DNA of 64,000 bases. Origin: Prorocentrum cordatum. Taxonomy: Eukaryota > Sar > Dinophyceae > Prorocentrales > Prorocentraceae. The notes beneath the pieces were generated by a model, which worked only from the letters and a program-made list of their open reading frames with translations, was not told the origin of the DNA and did not search any database. Where the stretch lies: contig CAUYUJ010009380.1 in assembly GCA_963575745.1 (NCBI GenBank), positions 396,128 to 460,127 of the forward strand. Direction: 5' to 3'. Below are positions 46,637 to 58,705 of this stretch, piece after piece (within the stretch, counting starts at the first letter, position 1; each line of letters begins with the position of its first letter). Both the position numbers and the translations under genes were made by a program.

Positions 46637-47050
46637 CCAGGTTACCGCCGCGAGCCTCGTAGAGCTCTTTTCTCGTACGGCGGCGCTGCTTAGAACACGT
46701 GGCAGGAGCTTTTCTGATACGCGAGCTGAAAACTCGAAAAAGTAAGTTTTTTAGTTGTCACTGAACGACGGTTCCGCCAAGTGTTTTGATAGTAATACTG
46801 CAGCTACGGACCTGAGAATTCATTGGCAGACGCAAAAAAAAACTTATTACAGGTGCGAAAAATACCAGATCTCAAAACGAATGTTCAAATCTCTCACAAA
46901 GTTCGTCCAACCGACCCAAAGTTCGCACATTGTCCGTCCGGGCCGGGTTGGCCAACTAGCTCCACCCCGCGCCCGAATTCCTCTAGCTCATAGATGCCGA
47001 CGAGCTCTACGAGGTAAACGCTCTAGCTCTCAGAGAGCTCTCCGGGAATT

Positions 47051-48267
47051 AACTCGCAGAGCTTCTCTTCGCAAGTTATTGCTGGAAGCTTAAGAGTAAT
47101 TCCGGGGCGCTGGAGAGCTAGTTGGCAAGAAAAATATCGACGGACCTTTTGGTGACTTTTGGTCGGTTGAAAATGTTGTTCTCGAAATTCAACCATTCGT
47201 TAGAGCTCTAGTATTTTTTCCCGTGATATTCGATCATATTCCCGCTCGCCATCTTGATCTCAGCTCGATCGGGTACCTTTTACTGCCAAAAAGCGTCCAG
47301 GCGGGATCGGCCGTTTCGAGTCATCTTGATACGCGCTGTCGGTTTTCTCAAGATAACTCGAGCTTCAGGAAAGCTACAGAGCTGGTAAGCACAGCCAATT
47401 GATTCAGAATGATCAGGCGCGTTCGTCTGTTGAACCCAGAGGTCTGAACTCGGTCTGCTAGCCGAGCTAGGTCCGCAAACCTATTGGTATTATTCGAGTC
47501 ATCTTGACAGACGCTCTCGGTTCTCTGTACTTAACTCGAGCTACGGGACAGCTACAGAGCTGATAGGTACAGAATCTGATTCAGAATCATCATTGGCCGT
47601 TGTCTGTTAAATCGAGAGCTCTGAACTGGGTCTGCTGCCCGATCCAGGATCGCGAAACTATTCGTATTGTTTGAGTCATCTTGAGAGATGCTGTCGGTTC
47701 TCTGCGCTTAACTCGGGCTCTGGGGGGGCTGCATGGCTGGTAATCACTGGAATCGATTCGGAGACATCAGCCGCGTCCGCCTTTCGAATCCAGAGCTCCG
47801 TACTCTGTCTGCTGCCCGAACTAGGTCCGCGAAACTATTCGTATTGTTCGAGTTATCCTGAGAGGTGCTGTCGGTTTCCTGCACTTAACTCGGGCTGTAG
47901 GGAGGGCTACAGGGCTCGTACTTACAGGAATGGATTCAGAGACATCAGACGCGTCCGCCTGTCGCATGCAGTCTGAACTCGGTCTGATACTCGAGCTAGG
48001 TTTGCCAAACTATTCGTATTGTTCGAGCCATTGAGAGGTGCTGTCGATTTACGCACGTAACTCGGGCTGTAGCAGAGCTACAGAGCTCGTACAGAAGACA
48101 ATCCAGAAGCATGGGGGGCGTTCGGCTGTTGCATCTCAGAGGTCTGAAATTGCTGAGCTGAAAAACTATTTTCTGTGTATTTTTTTTTTCGACACTATAT
48201 GTTGTCAGGAAGCTCTTCGAGTTCCCCGGCGGTAACAAAGGTTGACGGTCTACTGCCGGCGCCCAGT
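47051..48267 (-). mobile_element. Reverse-oriented family A element (1217 bp)
   Basis: AACTCGCAGAGCTTC at the low end, six or so monomers, hairpin, GGCGCCCAGT at the high end. Confidence 0.85.
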
Positions 48268-49035
48268 TCTAGTGCGTTCGCCCTTTGCTCTCCGGGTTTT
48301 GGACGCTACCAAGTTTCATTTTGCATCTTCGCTTCGTGGACCTAGCTCGAGTGCCAGACCGAGTGCGGCCTCTCGATGCAAGAAAAGAACGCGCCAGGTG
48401 ATACTGAATCCGATTGTATGCGTACCACCTCTGTTGCTCTTCCAAATCTTCAGTTAAGGGAAACCGACAGCACTCGTCAAAATGACACGTATAATACGAA
48501 TAGCTCGCGGATCTAGCTCGACTAGCAGAGCGAGTTCAGACCTCTCGATGGAACAGACGAACGCGCCTGATAATTTCGAATCCGTTTCTGAGAGTATCAT
48601 ATGTAGCTGTCCTAAATTTCGAGTTGAGTACAGGAAACCGTCAAAGCGTGACAAGATGACTTGAAACGGCCGACGGTTCCCTCAAGTCTTTCGATACTAA
48701 TATGGCAGCTACAGACCTGAAAATTTGACTGGCAGCCGCGACATAACCCTGCTACAGGTGGGAAAAATACCTGTTATTTAAACGAACTTTCAAATTTTAC
48801 AGAAACACAGAAAAACCGACCCCAAGTCGTCACATTGACTCTTAAGGTCGGATCGGCCTACTAGCTCCACCCTGCGTCCGAATTCCTCTTAGCTCATCTT
48901 GCTGAAGAGCTCTACGAGGCATTTCAAGCCAGACAGTGGTGATGCTGCCAGGAGCTCCTCTACGGCGCGCCACGTCCGCCGCAGCGACTTGGCAGAGCGT
49001 CTAAAAACCGGAGAGGAAAGGGCGAACGCACTAGA
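48268..49035 (+). repeat. Chimeric patchwork of D, A and C pieces
   Basis: A reversed D piece to 48312, A monomers to about 48670, a C body ending GAGCTCTACGAGGC at 48919, then D to 49035. No complete element. Confidence 0.6.
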
Positions 49036-49310
49036 ACTGGGCGCCGGCGGTAAACCACCAACCTTTGTTACCGCCGGGGAACTCGTAGAGCTTCCTGACA
49101 ATATATAATTTCGAAAAAAATACACAGAGATCATCGCGTATCAATATGACTTTAAAACGGTCGATCCCGCCTGCCTGCTTTTTGGCAGTAAAAGATACCC
49201 GATCAAGCTGAGATGTAGACGACGAGCGGAAACAAAATCGACTATCATGGGAAGAAATACGAGAGCTGAAACGAATTGTTCAATTTCGAGAACGAAATTT
49301 TCAACCGACC
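49036..49310 (+). mobile_element. Internally deleted family A element
   Basis: The hairpin end is joined at about 49125 to the A tail (GATCCCGCCTGCC). It lacks monomers and the right end. Confidence 0.7.
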
Positions 49311-50394
49311 ACTTGGTAGCGTCCATAACCCGGAGAGCGAGGAGACTTCTGGGCAGGAGAAATCGTCTCTGGAGGGAGCTGGGGGGTCACTCTGAACTGG
49401 GCGCCGGCGGTAAACCGTCAACCTTGGTTACCGCCGGGAGACTCGTAGAGCTTCCTAGCTCGACTTAAGTTGAGAAAACCGACAGCACCTACCAACATTC
49501 CGACTTATAGTGAATATGTTTTGACCTCTGCATGCGACAGGCGGACGCGTCTGATGTCTGCGAATCGACTCCTGTCATTACCAGCCCTGCAGCCCCCTAC
49601 AGCCCGAGTTGAGTGCAGAAAACCGGCAGCACCTCTCAGGATGACTCGAACAATACAGTAGGTTCGCAGACCTGATTCGGGCAGGAGACCGAGTTCCGAG
49701 CTCTGGATTCGACAGGCGGACGCGCTTGATCTCTTCAAATCGATTCCAGTGACCACCAGCACTGTAGCCCCCCCTCAGCGCGAGTTGAGTGAAGAAACCC
49801 GGAACACCTCTCAAGATGACTCGATCAATACGAACAGTTTCGCGATTCTAGATCAGGCAGCAGACCGAGTTCAGAGCTTAGGATTCGACAGACAAACGCA
49901 ACTGATGATTCTGAATCAGTTATTGTTAATATGAGCTCTGTAGCTGTCCTACAGCTCGAGTTAAGTACAGAAAACCGAGAGCGTCTGTTAAGATGACTCG
50001 AATAATACAAATAGGTTTGTGCACCTAGCTCGGCTAATAGACCGAGTTCAGACCTCTCGATTCAACAGGCGAGCGTGCCTAATTATTCTACATCGATTAG
50101 CTGTGCTTACCAGCTCTGTAGCTGTCCTAAAGCTCGAGTTAGGTTCAGAAAACCGTGAGCGCGAATCAAGATGACTCGAAACGGCCGATCCCGCCAGTGT
50201 GCTTTTCGATAATAATATTCACCCGATCGAGCTGAGATCAAGATGGCGAGCGGGAATAAGATCGAATATCACGGGAAAAAATACTAGAGCTCTAACGAAT
50301 GTTCAAATTTCGAGAACAAAATTTTTAACCGAGCAAAAGTCACCAAAAGGTCCGTCGAGATTTTTCTTGCCAACTAGCTCTCCAGCGCGCCGGA

Positions 50395-51832
50395 ACTGGA
50401 ACCGGCGGTAAACCGTCAACCAGGTTACCGCCGGGGTCCTCGTAAAGCTCTTTTCTCGCACGGCGCCCCTCGGTACAAATGCAGGAAGACTCTGGAGCCA
50501 GATCCCCAAAACTCGAGAAATTTCGTTTTATGTGTTGATCGAAAGACGGTTCCGCCAAGTGTTTTGATAGCAATACTGCCCCTACGGGCATCAGGATTGA
50601 TTGGCGAACGCGAAATAACGCACTACAGGTGCGAAAAATACCGGTTCTCAAAATGAATGTTCAAATCTCTCACAAAGTTCGCCCAACCGAGCCAAAGTTC
50701 GCACACTGGGCGCCGGCGGTAAACCGTCAACCTTTCTTACCGCCGGGGGACTCGTAGAGCTTCCTGACAACATATAATGTCGGAAAAAATTGCAGAGAAC
50801 AAATAGTTTTTCAGCCCAAGCAATTTCAGACCTCTCCTGCATGCGACAGACGGACGCGTCTGATCTCTCTGAATCGATTCCTGTGATTACCAGCCCTGCA
50901 GCCCCCCCTACAGCCCGAGTTAAGTGCAGGGAACCGACAGCACCCCTCAGGATGACTCGAACAATACGAATAGTTTCGCGGACCTAGTTTGGTCAGCAGA
51001 CAGAGTTCGGAGCTCTGGGTTCGAAAGGCGGACGCGCCTGATGTCTCCGAATCGATTCCAGTGACTACCAGCCATGCAGCCCCCTACAGCCCCGAGTTAA
51101 GTGCAGAGAACCGACAGCATCTCTCAAGATGACTCGAACAATACGAATAGTTTCGCGATTCTAGATCGGGCAGGAGACCGAGTTCAGCTCTGGATTCAAC
51201 AGACAACGGCCACTGATGATTCTGAATCAGATTCTGTACGTATCAGCTCTGTAGCTGTCCTGTAGCTCGAGTTAAGTACAGAAATCTTTCAACATGACTT
51301 GAATAATACGAATAGGTTTGCGGACCTAGCTCGGCTAGCAGACCGAGTTCAGACCTCTGGGTTCAACAGGCGAACGCGCCTAATCATTCTGAATCGATTA
51401 GCTGTGCTTACCAGCTCTGTAGCTGTCCTAAAGCTCGAGTTATCTCGAGAAAACCGTCACCGCCTATCAAGATGACTCGAAAGGGCCCATCCCGCCCGCG
51501 TGCTTTTTGGCAGTAAAAGCTACCCGATCGAGCTGAGATCAAGATGGCGAGCGGGAATAAGATCGAATATCATGGGAAAAAATACTAGAGCTCTAACGAA
51601 TGTTCAAATTTTGAGAACAAATATTTCAACCGACCGAAAGTCACCAAAAGGTCCGTCGAGATTTTTCTTGCCAACTAGCTCTCCAGCGCCCCGGAATTAC
51701 TCTGAAGCTTCCAGCAGTAACTTGCTAAGGGGAGCTCTACGAGTTATTGTCCGTCGGGGCCGGGTCGGCCAACTAGCTGCACCCCGCGCCCGAATTCCTC
51801 TAGCTCATCGAAGCCGAAGAGCTTTACGAGGT
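50395..51832 (+). mobile_element. Family C element hosting an A
   Basis: Pieces 50395-50704 and 51746-51832 rejoin as GTTCGCAC/ATTGTCCG, intact at about 46921. Confidence 0.9.
50705..51745 (+). mobile_element. Family A element (1041 bp)
   Basis: ACTGGGCGCC to GGAGCTCTACGAGTT, with one monomer fewer than usual. Confidence 0.9.
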
Positions 51833-52445
51833 ATTACTCTTCAGCTTCCAGCAACTGGGAGCCGGCGGTAAACCGTCAACCAGGTTACCGCCGCGAGTCC
51901 CGTAGAGCTCTTTATCGCACGGCGCTGCTTAGAACACGTGGCAGGTGCTTTTCTGATACGCGAGCTGAAAACTTCAAAAAGTAAGTTTTTTAGTTGTCAC
52001 CGAACGACGGTTCCGCCAAGTGTTTTGATAGTAATACTGCAGCTACGGACCTCAGAATTCATTGGCAGACACGACAAAACCCACTACAGGTGCGAAAAAT
52101 ACCAAATCTCAAAACGAATGTTCAAATCTCTTACAAAGTTCGTCTAACCGACCCAAAGTTCGCACTGGCGCTGGCGGTGAACCGTCAACCTGGTCACCGC
52201 CGGGAACCTCGTAGAGCTCCTCTCACTAGTAAGAGTGCAGAGAATCGACACAGAATCAAAAAATGGAGATTTTTCGAAAATCTTAAAATTCGATTTTTTC
52301 GATGTTCATATTCACAGTTCCCGGAGGTCAACTCATGCAAAAATGCATCGAGAGAGCTGAGCTGCTGTCAGAGAGGAGTTCATATGCCAATGCTCGGCGT
52401 AAAAATCTAAAGTTGTCACATTCTCCGCCTCGGCCGGCTGGGCCA

Positions 52446-54013
52446 ACTGGGCGCCGGCGGTAAACCGTCAACCTTTCTTACCGCCGAGGGACTCGTAGAG
52501 CTTCCTGACTATATATAATGTAGAAAATAAATTGCAGAGAACGAACAGTTTTTCAGCCCAAGCGATTTCAGACCTCTCGATGCAACAGCCGAACGCCCCT
52601 TGATGCTTCTGGATTGTCTTCTGCACGAGCTCTGTAGCTCTGCTACAGCCCGAGTTACGTGCGCTAATCAACAGCACCTCTGAAGATAACTCAAACAAAA
52701 CGAATAGTTTCCTAAACCCAGCTCGAGTATCAGACCGAGTTCAGGCCTCTGAATGACAGGCGGCGCGTCTGATGTCTCTCAATCGATTCCTGTGATTACC
52801 AGCCCTGCAGCCCCTCTACAGCCCGAGTTAAGTGCAGAAAACCGATAGCATCTTTTCAGGATGACTCGAACAATACGAACAGCTTCGCGAACCGAGTTCA
52901 AGCAGCAGGCCGAGTTCCGAGCTCTGGCTTCCACAGGCGGACGCGCCTGATGTCTTCAAATCGATTGATTTCCCCAGCAGCACTGTAGCCCCCTACAGCG
53001 CGAGCTAAGTTTAGAAAGCAACAGTATCTGACTCGGATAATATAAATAGGTTTTTGAACCTAGCTCGGCTAGCAGACCGAGTTCAGGCCTCTGGGTTCAA
53101 CAAGCGAACACGCCTAATCATTCTACATCGATTAGCCGAACTTACTGGCTCTGTAGCTGTCCTGAAGCTCGAGTTATCTTGAGGAAACCGACAGCGCGTG
53201 ACAAGATGACTCGAAAGGGCCCATCCCGCCCGCGTGCTTTTTGGCAGTAAAAAGCTACCCGATCGAGCTGAGATCAAGATGGCGAGTGGGAATAAGATCC
53301 AATATCATGGAAAAAAATACTAGAGCTCCAACGAATGTTCGAATTTTCAGAACAAAACTGGGAGCCGGCGGTAAACCGTCAACCGGGTAACCACCGGGAG
53401 CCTCGTAGAGCTTTCTTGCGCGGCGCTGCCCACTGCACATTCAGATTTTCTTTTCAAGATATCGCGAGTTCAGTACAGAAAACGGACAACACTCGTCAAA
53501 ATGACTCGAAGAATAGAAATAAGTTTGCGGACCCAGCTCGAGCAGCAGACCGATTTCAGAGCTGTAGATCGAACAGATTAACACGCCTCATAATTCCCAA
53601 TTGGTTTGTAAGGATGAGCTCTGCGAATCAAGATGACTCGAAACGGCCGTCCGTTCCAGCAAGTGGTTTGATAGTAATATTGCAGCTACGGACCGGAGAA
53701 TTTAACTGGCAGTCGCGGCATAACCTACTACACGTGAGAAAGAACCTGTTCTCAAAACAAATTTTCAAATTTTACACAAACATTAGAAACTCGACCCAAA
53801 GTTAACACATCGTCTCTTAATGCGCGGTCGGCCAACTAGCTCCACCCTGCGCCCGAATTCATCTTAGCTCAGCTTCGAAGAGCTCTACGAGATATTTTCA
53901 ACCCAAAAGTCACCAAAAGGTCCGTCGAGATTTTTCTTGCCAACTAGCTCTCCAGCGCCCCGGAATTACTCTTAGCTTCCAGCAATAACTTGCTAAGGGA
54001 AGCTCTACGAGTT
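52446..54013 (+). mobile_element. Family A element hosting a C
   Basis: Pieces 52446-53356 and 53894-54013 rejoin as AACAAA/ATTTTCAACC. Confidence 0.85.
53357..53893 (+). mobile_element. Chimeric family C element
   Basis: The C left end is joined to A monomer sequence (about 53440-53655), then back to the C body and the end GAGCTCTACGAGAT. Confidence 0.75.
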
Positions 54014-54368
54014 ACATTGTCTCTCGAAGCCGGGTCGGCCGACTAGCTCCAGCCCGCGCCCGAATTTCTCTAGCTCATCGATGCCGAAAAGCCCTACGAG
54101 GTATAACTTGCTAAGGGAAGCTCTACGAGGTATGGCTTCGGAAGCGCCTCCAAGAACGTCTCCACGCGTGCCTGCACGCGTGCAGACACGCGTGGACGCT
54201 TGCCAGAAGCTCCCCCGGACCAGCTGCCGGGTCAGGCGACCTGCTGCGGGGATTCTGGAGCGGCGGAGATGGACTGCTGGCGGACACCACCACTGTCCGG
54301 CTTCTAATCTAAAACCCTCTAGCTCTCAGAGAGCTCTCCGGGAAAAAGACACGAAAAGGTCCGTCGAG

Positions 54369-55971
54369 ATGGCGCCGGCGGTGAACCGTCAACCTGGTCA
54401 CCGCCAGGAACCTCGTAGAGCTTCTTTCACGCGTAAGAGTGCTCAGAGTCGCAAGAGAGAGCTCCTGGAAGCATTTCTCGAAAGGGAAAAAATTGATTTT
54501 TTCGTGTCGACATGAAGATGGTTGCTCCAAGTGTTTTGATAGTAAAAGTGCGCCTACGGAGCTTATACTAAGACACAAAGGCCCTCATACTCGTTTACAG
54601 GTGCGAAAAATCTGCTTTCTCGGAATAACTCGTAGAGCTTCCCTTAGCAAGTCATTGCTGGAAGCTTAAGAGTAATTCCGGGGCGCTGGAGAGCTAGTTG
54701 GCAAGAAAAATCTCGACGGACCTTTTGGTGACTTTTGGTCGGTTGAAAATTTTGTTCTCAGAATTTGAACATTCTTTAGAGCTCTAATATTTTTTCCCAT
54801 GATATTCGATCTTATTCCCGCTCGCCGTCTTGATCTCAGCTCGATCGGGTAGCTTTTACTGCCAAAAAGCAGGCAGGCGGGATCGGCCGTTTCGGGTCAT
54901 CTTGTGACGCGGTGACGGTTTTCTCAAGATAACTCGAGCTTCAGGACAGCTACAGAGCTGGTAAGCACAGCTAAGCGATTCAGAATGATCAGGTGCATTC
55001 GCCTGTTGAACCCAGAGGTCTGAACTCGGTTTGCTAGCCGAGCTAGGTCCGCAAACCTATTCGTATTATTCGAGTCATCTTGACAGACGCTCTCGGTTCT
55101 GTACTTAACTCGAGCTACAGGACAGCTACAGAGCTGATACGTACAGAATCCGATTCAGAATCATCAGTGGCCGTTGTCTTGAATCCAGAGCTCTGAACTC
55201 GGTCTGCTGCTCGATCTAGAAACGCGAAACTATTCGTATTGTTTGAGTCATCTTGAGAGATGTTGTCGGTTCTCTGCACTTAACTCGGGCTGTAGGGGGG
55301 TTGCATGGCTGGTAATCGCTAAAATCGATTCGGAGACATCAGGCACGCCCGCCTTTCGAATCCAGAGCTCCGAACTCTGTCTGCTGCCCGAACTAGGTCC
55401 GCGAAACTATTCCTATTGTTCGAGTCATCCTGAGAGGTGCTGTCGGTACTCGGGCTGTAGGGGGGGCTGCAGGGCTGGTAATCACAGGAATCGATTCAGA
55501 GACATCAGACGTGTCTGCCTGTCGCATGCAGAGGTCTGAACTCGGTCTGATACTCGAGCTAGGTTTGCCAAACTATTCGCATTGTTCGAGTCATCTTGAG
55601 AGGTGGTGTCGATTTACGCACGTAAGTCGGGCTGTAGGAGAGCTACAGAGCTCGTACAGAAGACAATCCAGAAGCATCGGGGGCGTTCGGTTGTTGCATC
55701 CGAGAGGTCTGAAATTGCTTGGGCTGAAACACTATTTTTTCGGTGTATTTTTTTTCGACATTATATGTTGTCAGGAAGCTCTACGAGTCCCCCGGCGGTA
55801 AGAAAGGTTGACGGTTTACCGCTGGCGCCCAGTGAATTCTCAAATATCTCTCAAAAAATTGCAAAACCACCCAAAAGTAATCACTTTGTCCTTTCTGGCC
55901 GGGTCGACCAACTAGCTCCACCCCGCGCCAGAGTTCCTTTAGCTCATCGATGCCGAAGAGCTCTACGAGGT
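54369..55971 (+). mobile_element. Family B element hosting a reversed A
   Basis: Starts ATGGCGCC. Pieces 54369-54626 and 55834-55971 rejoin as CTCGGAAT/GAATTCTC. Ends GAGCTCTACGAGGT. Confidence 0.85.
54627..55833 (-). mobile_element. Reverse-oriented family A element (1207 bp)
   Basis: AACTCGTAGAGCTTCCC at the low end, hairpin at about 55794-55827, GGCGCCCAGT at the high end. Confidence 0.9.
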
Positions 55972-56009
55972 ATTTTTCTTGCCAACTAGCTCTCCAGCGC
56001 CCCGGAATT

Positions 56010-57175
56010 ACTGGGCGCCGGCGGTAAACCGTCAACCTTTGTTACCGCCGGGGACTCGTAGAGCTTTCTGACAACATATAATGTAGAAAAAATTACACAG
56101 AAGAAATAGTTTTTCAGCCCAAGCAATTTCAAACCTCTCGGATGCAACAGCCGAACGTCTCCGATGCTTGTGGATTCTCTTCTGCACGAGCTCTGTAGCT
56201 CTCCTACAGTCCGAGTTACGTGCGGAAATCGACAGCATCTCTCGAGATGACTCGAGTAATACGAATAGTTTGGCAAACCTAGCTCGAGTGTCAGACCGAG
56301 TTTAGACCTCTACATGCGACAGCTAGACGCGTCTGATGTCTGCGAATCGACTCCTGTGATTACCGGCCCCACAGCCCCCCCTACAGCCCGAGTTAAGTGC
56401 AGGAAACCGACCGCACCTGTCAGGATGCCTCGAACAATGCGAATATTTTCGCAGACCTAGTTCGGGCAGCAGACAGAGTTCGAAGCTATGGATTCGAAAG
56501 GCGGACGCGTCTGATGTCTCCGAATCGATTCTAGTGATTACCAACCATGCAGCTGCCCTACAGCCCGAGTTAAGTGCAAAGAACCAATAGCTTCTATCAA
56601 GAAAACTCGAACAATACGAATAGTTTTTGCGATTCTAGATCAGGTAGCAGACCAAGTTCAGAGCTCTGCAGTCAACAGACAAGGGCCACTGATGATTTTG
56701 AATCAGATTCTGTACGTATCAGCTCTGCACTGTCCTTTAGCTCGACTTGTGTACAGGAAACCCAGAGCGTATCTCAAGATAACTCGAATGATACGAATAT
56801 GTTTGCGAACCTAGCTCGGCTAGCAGACCGAGTTCAGACCTCGGGGTTCAACAGGCGAACGCGCCTGATTATTTTGAACCGATTAGCTGTGCTGACTAGC
56901 TCTGTATCTGTCATGAAGCTCGAGTTATCTTGAGAAAACCGTCACCGCGTGACAAGCTCACCCGAAACGGGCGATCCCGCCGCAGTGTATTTTGGCAGTA
57001 AAAGATACCCGATCGAGCTGAGATTAAGATGGCAAGCGGGAATAAGATCGAATATCACGGAAAAAATACTAGAGCTCTAACGAATAGTTGAATTTCGAGA
57101 ACCGAATTGCCAACCGACCAAAAGTCATCAAAATGTCCGTCGAGATTTTTCTTGCCAACTAGCTCTCGAGCGCCC
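56010..57175 (+). mobile_element. Family A element, right end lost
   Basis: ACTGGGCGCC at GGAATT/ACT. Its tail runs to CTCGAGCGCCC, then passes into an eroded C (57176). Confidence 0.75.
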
Positions 57176-57437
57176 AATCGGCGGTAAACCGTCAATCAAG
57201 TTACCGCCGGGCACCTCGTAGAGCTCTCTTCTTACACAACGCTCCTCCGAACACGTGAAGGAAGCTTCTGAAGCGAGAGCCGAAAAATTCGAAAAATGAC
57301 GATTTTACCAGCAGGTGCGCCATAGCTTACTACAGGGAATGAACATCTCACTTCTAAAAACGAACTTGAAAATTTTGCATAAAGTGAAAAACACTGACCC
57401 CAGGTTACCACATTCTCTCTTTTCGTCGGGCCGGCCA
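57176..57437 (+). mobile_element. Family C element, left end eroded
   Basis: AATCGGCGGTAAACC onward to GGCCGGCCA, where the next A is inserted. Confidence 0.65.
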
Positions 57438-58705
57438 ACTGGGCGCCGGCGGTAAACCGTCAACCTTTCTTACCGCCGGGGGACTCGTAGAGCTTCCTGA
57501 CAGTATATAGTGCGAAAAAATCCAAATAACGACTAGTGGTCCAGCCCAAGCGATTTTAGACCTCTCAAGATGACTCTAACCAAAAAACGAAACAGTTTCG
57601 CAACCCAGTTCGAGTATCGAACCGAGTTCAGGCCTCTGAATGCGACAGGCGGGCGCGTCTGATGTCTGCGAATCCAATCAGTGATTCCCAGCCCTGCAGC
57701 TCCCCTACAGTCCGAGTTAAGCGCAGAAAACCGACAGTATCGACTCGAATAATAGAATAGTTTTGCGGAGCTAGTTCGAGCAGCAGACCGAGTTGAGCTC
57801 TGGAATCGACCAACAGACGCGCCTGATGTTTGCAAATCGATATCTGTGACCGCAGCACTGTAGCCCTCCCCAGCACGAGTTAAGTGCAGAAAATTCAGAG
57901 CACTTCTCAAGATAATTCGGACAATACGAATAGTTTCGCGAACCTAGCTCGGACAGCAGGCCGAGTTCAGAGCTCTCGGTTCGATATACGAACGCGACTG
58001 ATAATTCCCCAGCGATGTCTGCGACAATGAGCCCTGTAGCTGCCCTACAGCTCGAGTTAAGTACAGAAAACCGAGAGCGTCTGCCAAGACGACTCGAATA
58101 ATACAAATAAGTTTGCGGACCTAGCTCGGCTAGCAGATCGAGTTCAGACCTCTCGATTCGACAGGCGAACGCGCCTGATAATTCTGAAGTCGATAGGTGT
58201 GCTTACCAGCTCTGTAGCTGCCCTACAGCTCGAGTTACGTACAGAAAACCGAGAGCGTCTGTCAAGACGACTCGAATAATACGAACAGGTTTGCGGACCT
58301 AGCTCGGCTAGCAGACCGAGTTCAGACCTCTGGATTCAACAGGCGAACGCGCCTGATAATTCTGGATGCGATAGGTGTGCTTACCAGCTCTGTAGCTGCC
58401 CTACAACTCGAGTTAAGAACAAAATACCTACAACGCGTATCAAGATGACTGGAAACGGCCGTTCCCGCCGGGACGCTTTTTCGCCTTCAGAGTTACCCGA
58501 TCGAGCTGAGATCAAGATGGCGAGCGGTAATAAGATCGAATATCACGGAAAAAAATACTAGAGTTCTAACGAATTGTCAAATTTCGAGAACAAAATTTTC
58601 AACCGACCAAAAGTCACCAAAAGGTCCGTCGAGATTTTTCTTGCCAACTAGCTCTCCAGCGCTCCGGGATTACTCTCAAGCTTCCAGCAATAACTTGCTA
58701 AGGGA
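57438..58705 (+). mobile_element. Family A element, right end fused
   Basis: Left end complete. At CTCTACGA (58704) it is joined to A monomer sequence AATACCAATAGG. Confidence 0.75.

Larger units (their letters stand above)
45230..47015 (+). mobile_element. Family C element with retroposon beta in its hairpin
   Basis: Pieces 45230-45261 and 46637-47015. Ends GAGCTCTACGAGGT. Confidence 0.85.
44960..47050 (+). mobile_element. Family D element interrupted by C
   Basis: Left piece to TATCTA (45229), right piece from 47016 (AAACGCTCTAGCTC) to CTCTCCGGGAATT. The join reproduces the D sequence seen at 54307. Confidence 0.75.
52164..54013 (+). mobile_element. Family B element whose end is merged with an inner A
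   Basis: Starts ACTGGCGCTGG. Its own right end is absent, and the inner A end at 54013 serves both, as expected from recombination between the shared CTACGAG ends. Confidence 0.7.
51854..54102 (+). mobile_element. Family C element hosting a B
   Basis: Pieces 51854-52163 and 54014-54102 rejoin as GTTCGC/ACATTGTC. Ends CCCTACGAGGT. Confidence 0.85.
49396..54131 (+). mobile_element. Family A element hosting two C insertions
   Basis: Pieces 49396-50394, 51833-51853 and 54103-54131 rejoin as GCCGGA/ATTACTC and CCAGCA/ATAACTTGC. Confidence 0.85.
49311..54343 (+). mobile_element. Family D element, outermost host of a deep nest
   Basis: Left piece 49311-49395 ends CACTCTGA and the right piece 54132-54343 starts ATGGCTTCGG. 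The right piece has the central palindrome at about 54162-54195 with one mismatch in 17 bp. Confidence 0.75.
54344..56009 (+). repeat. Family A tail fragment hosting B
   Basis: Pieces 54344-54368 and 55972-56009 rejoin as CCGTCGAG/ATTTTTCTTG. Confidence 0.75.
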
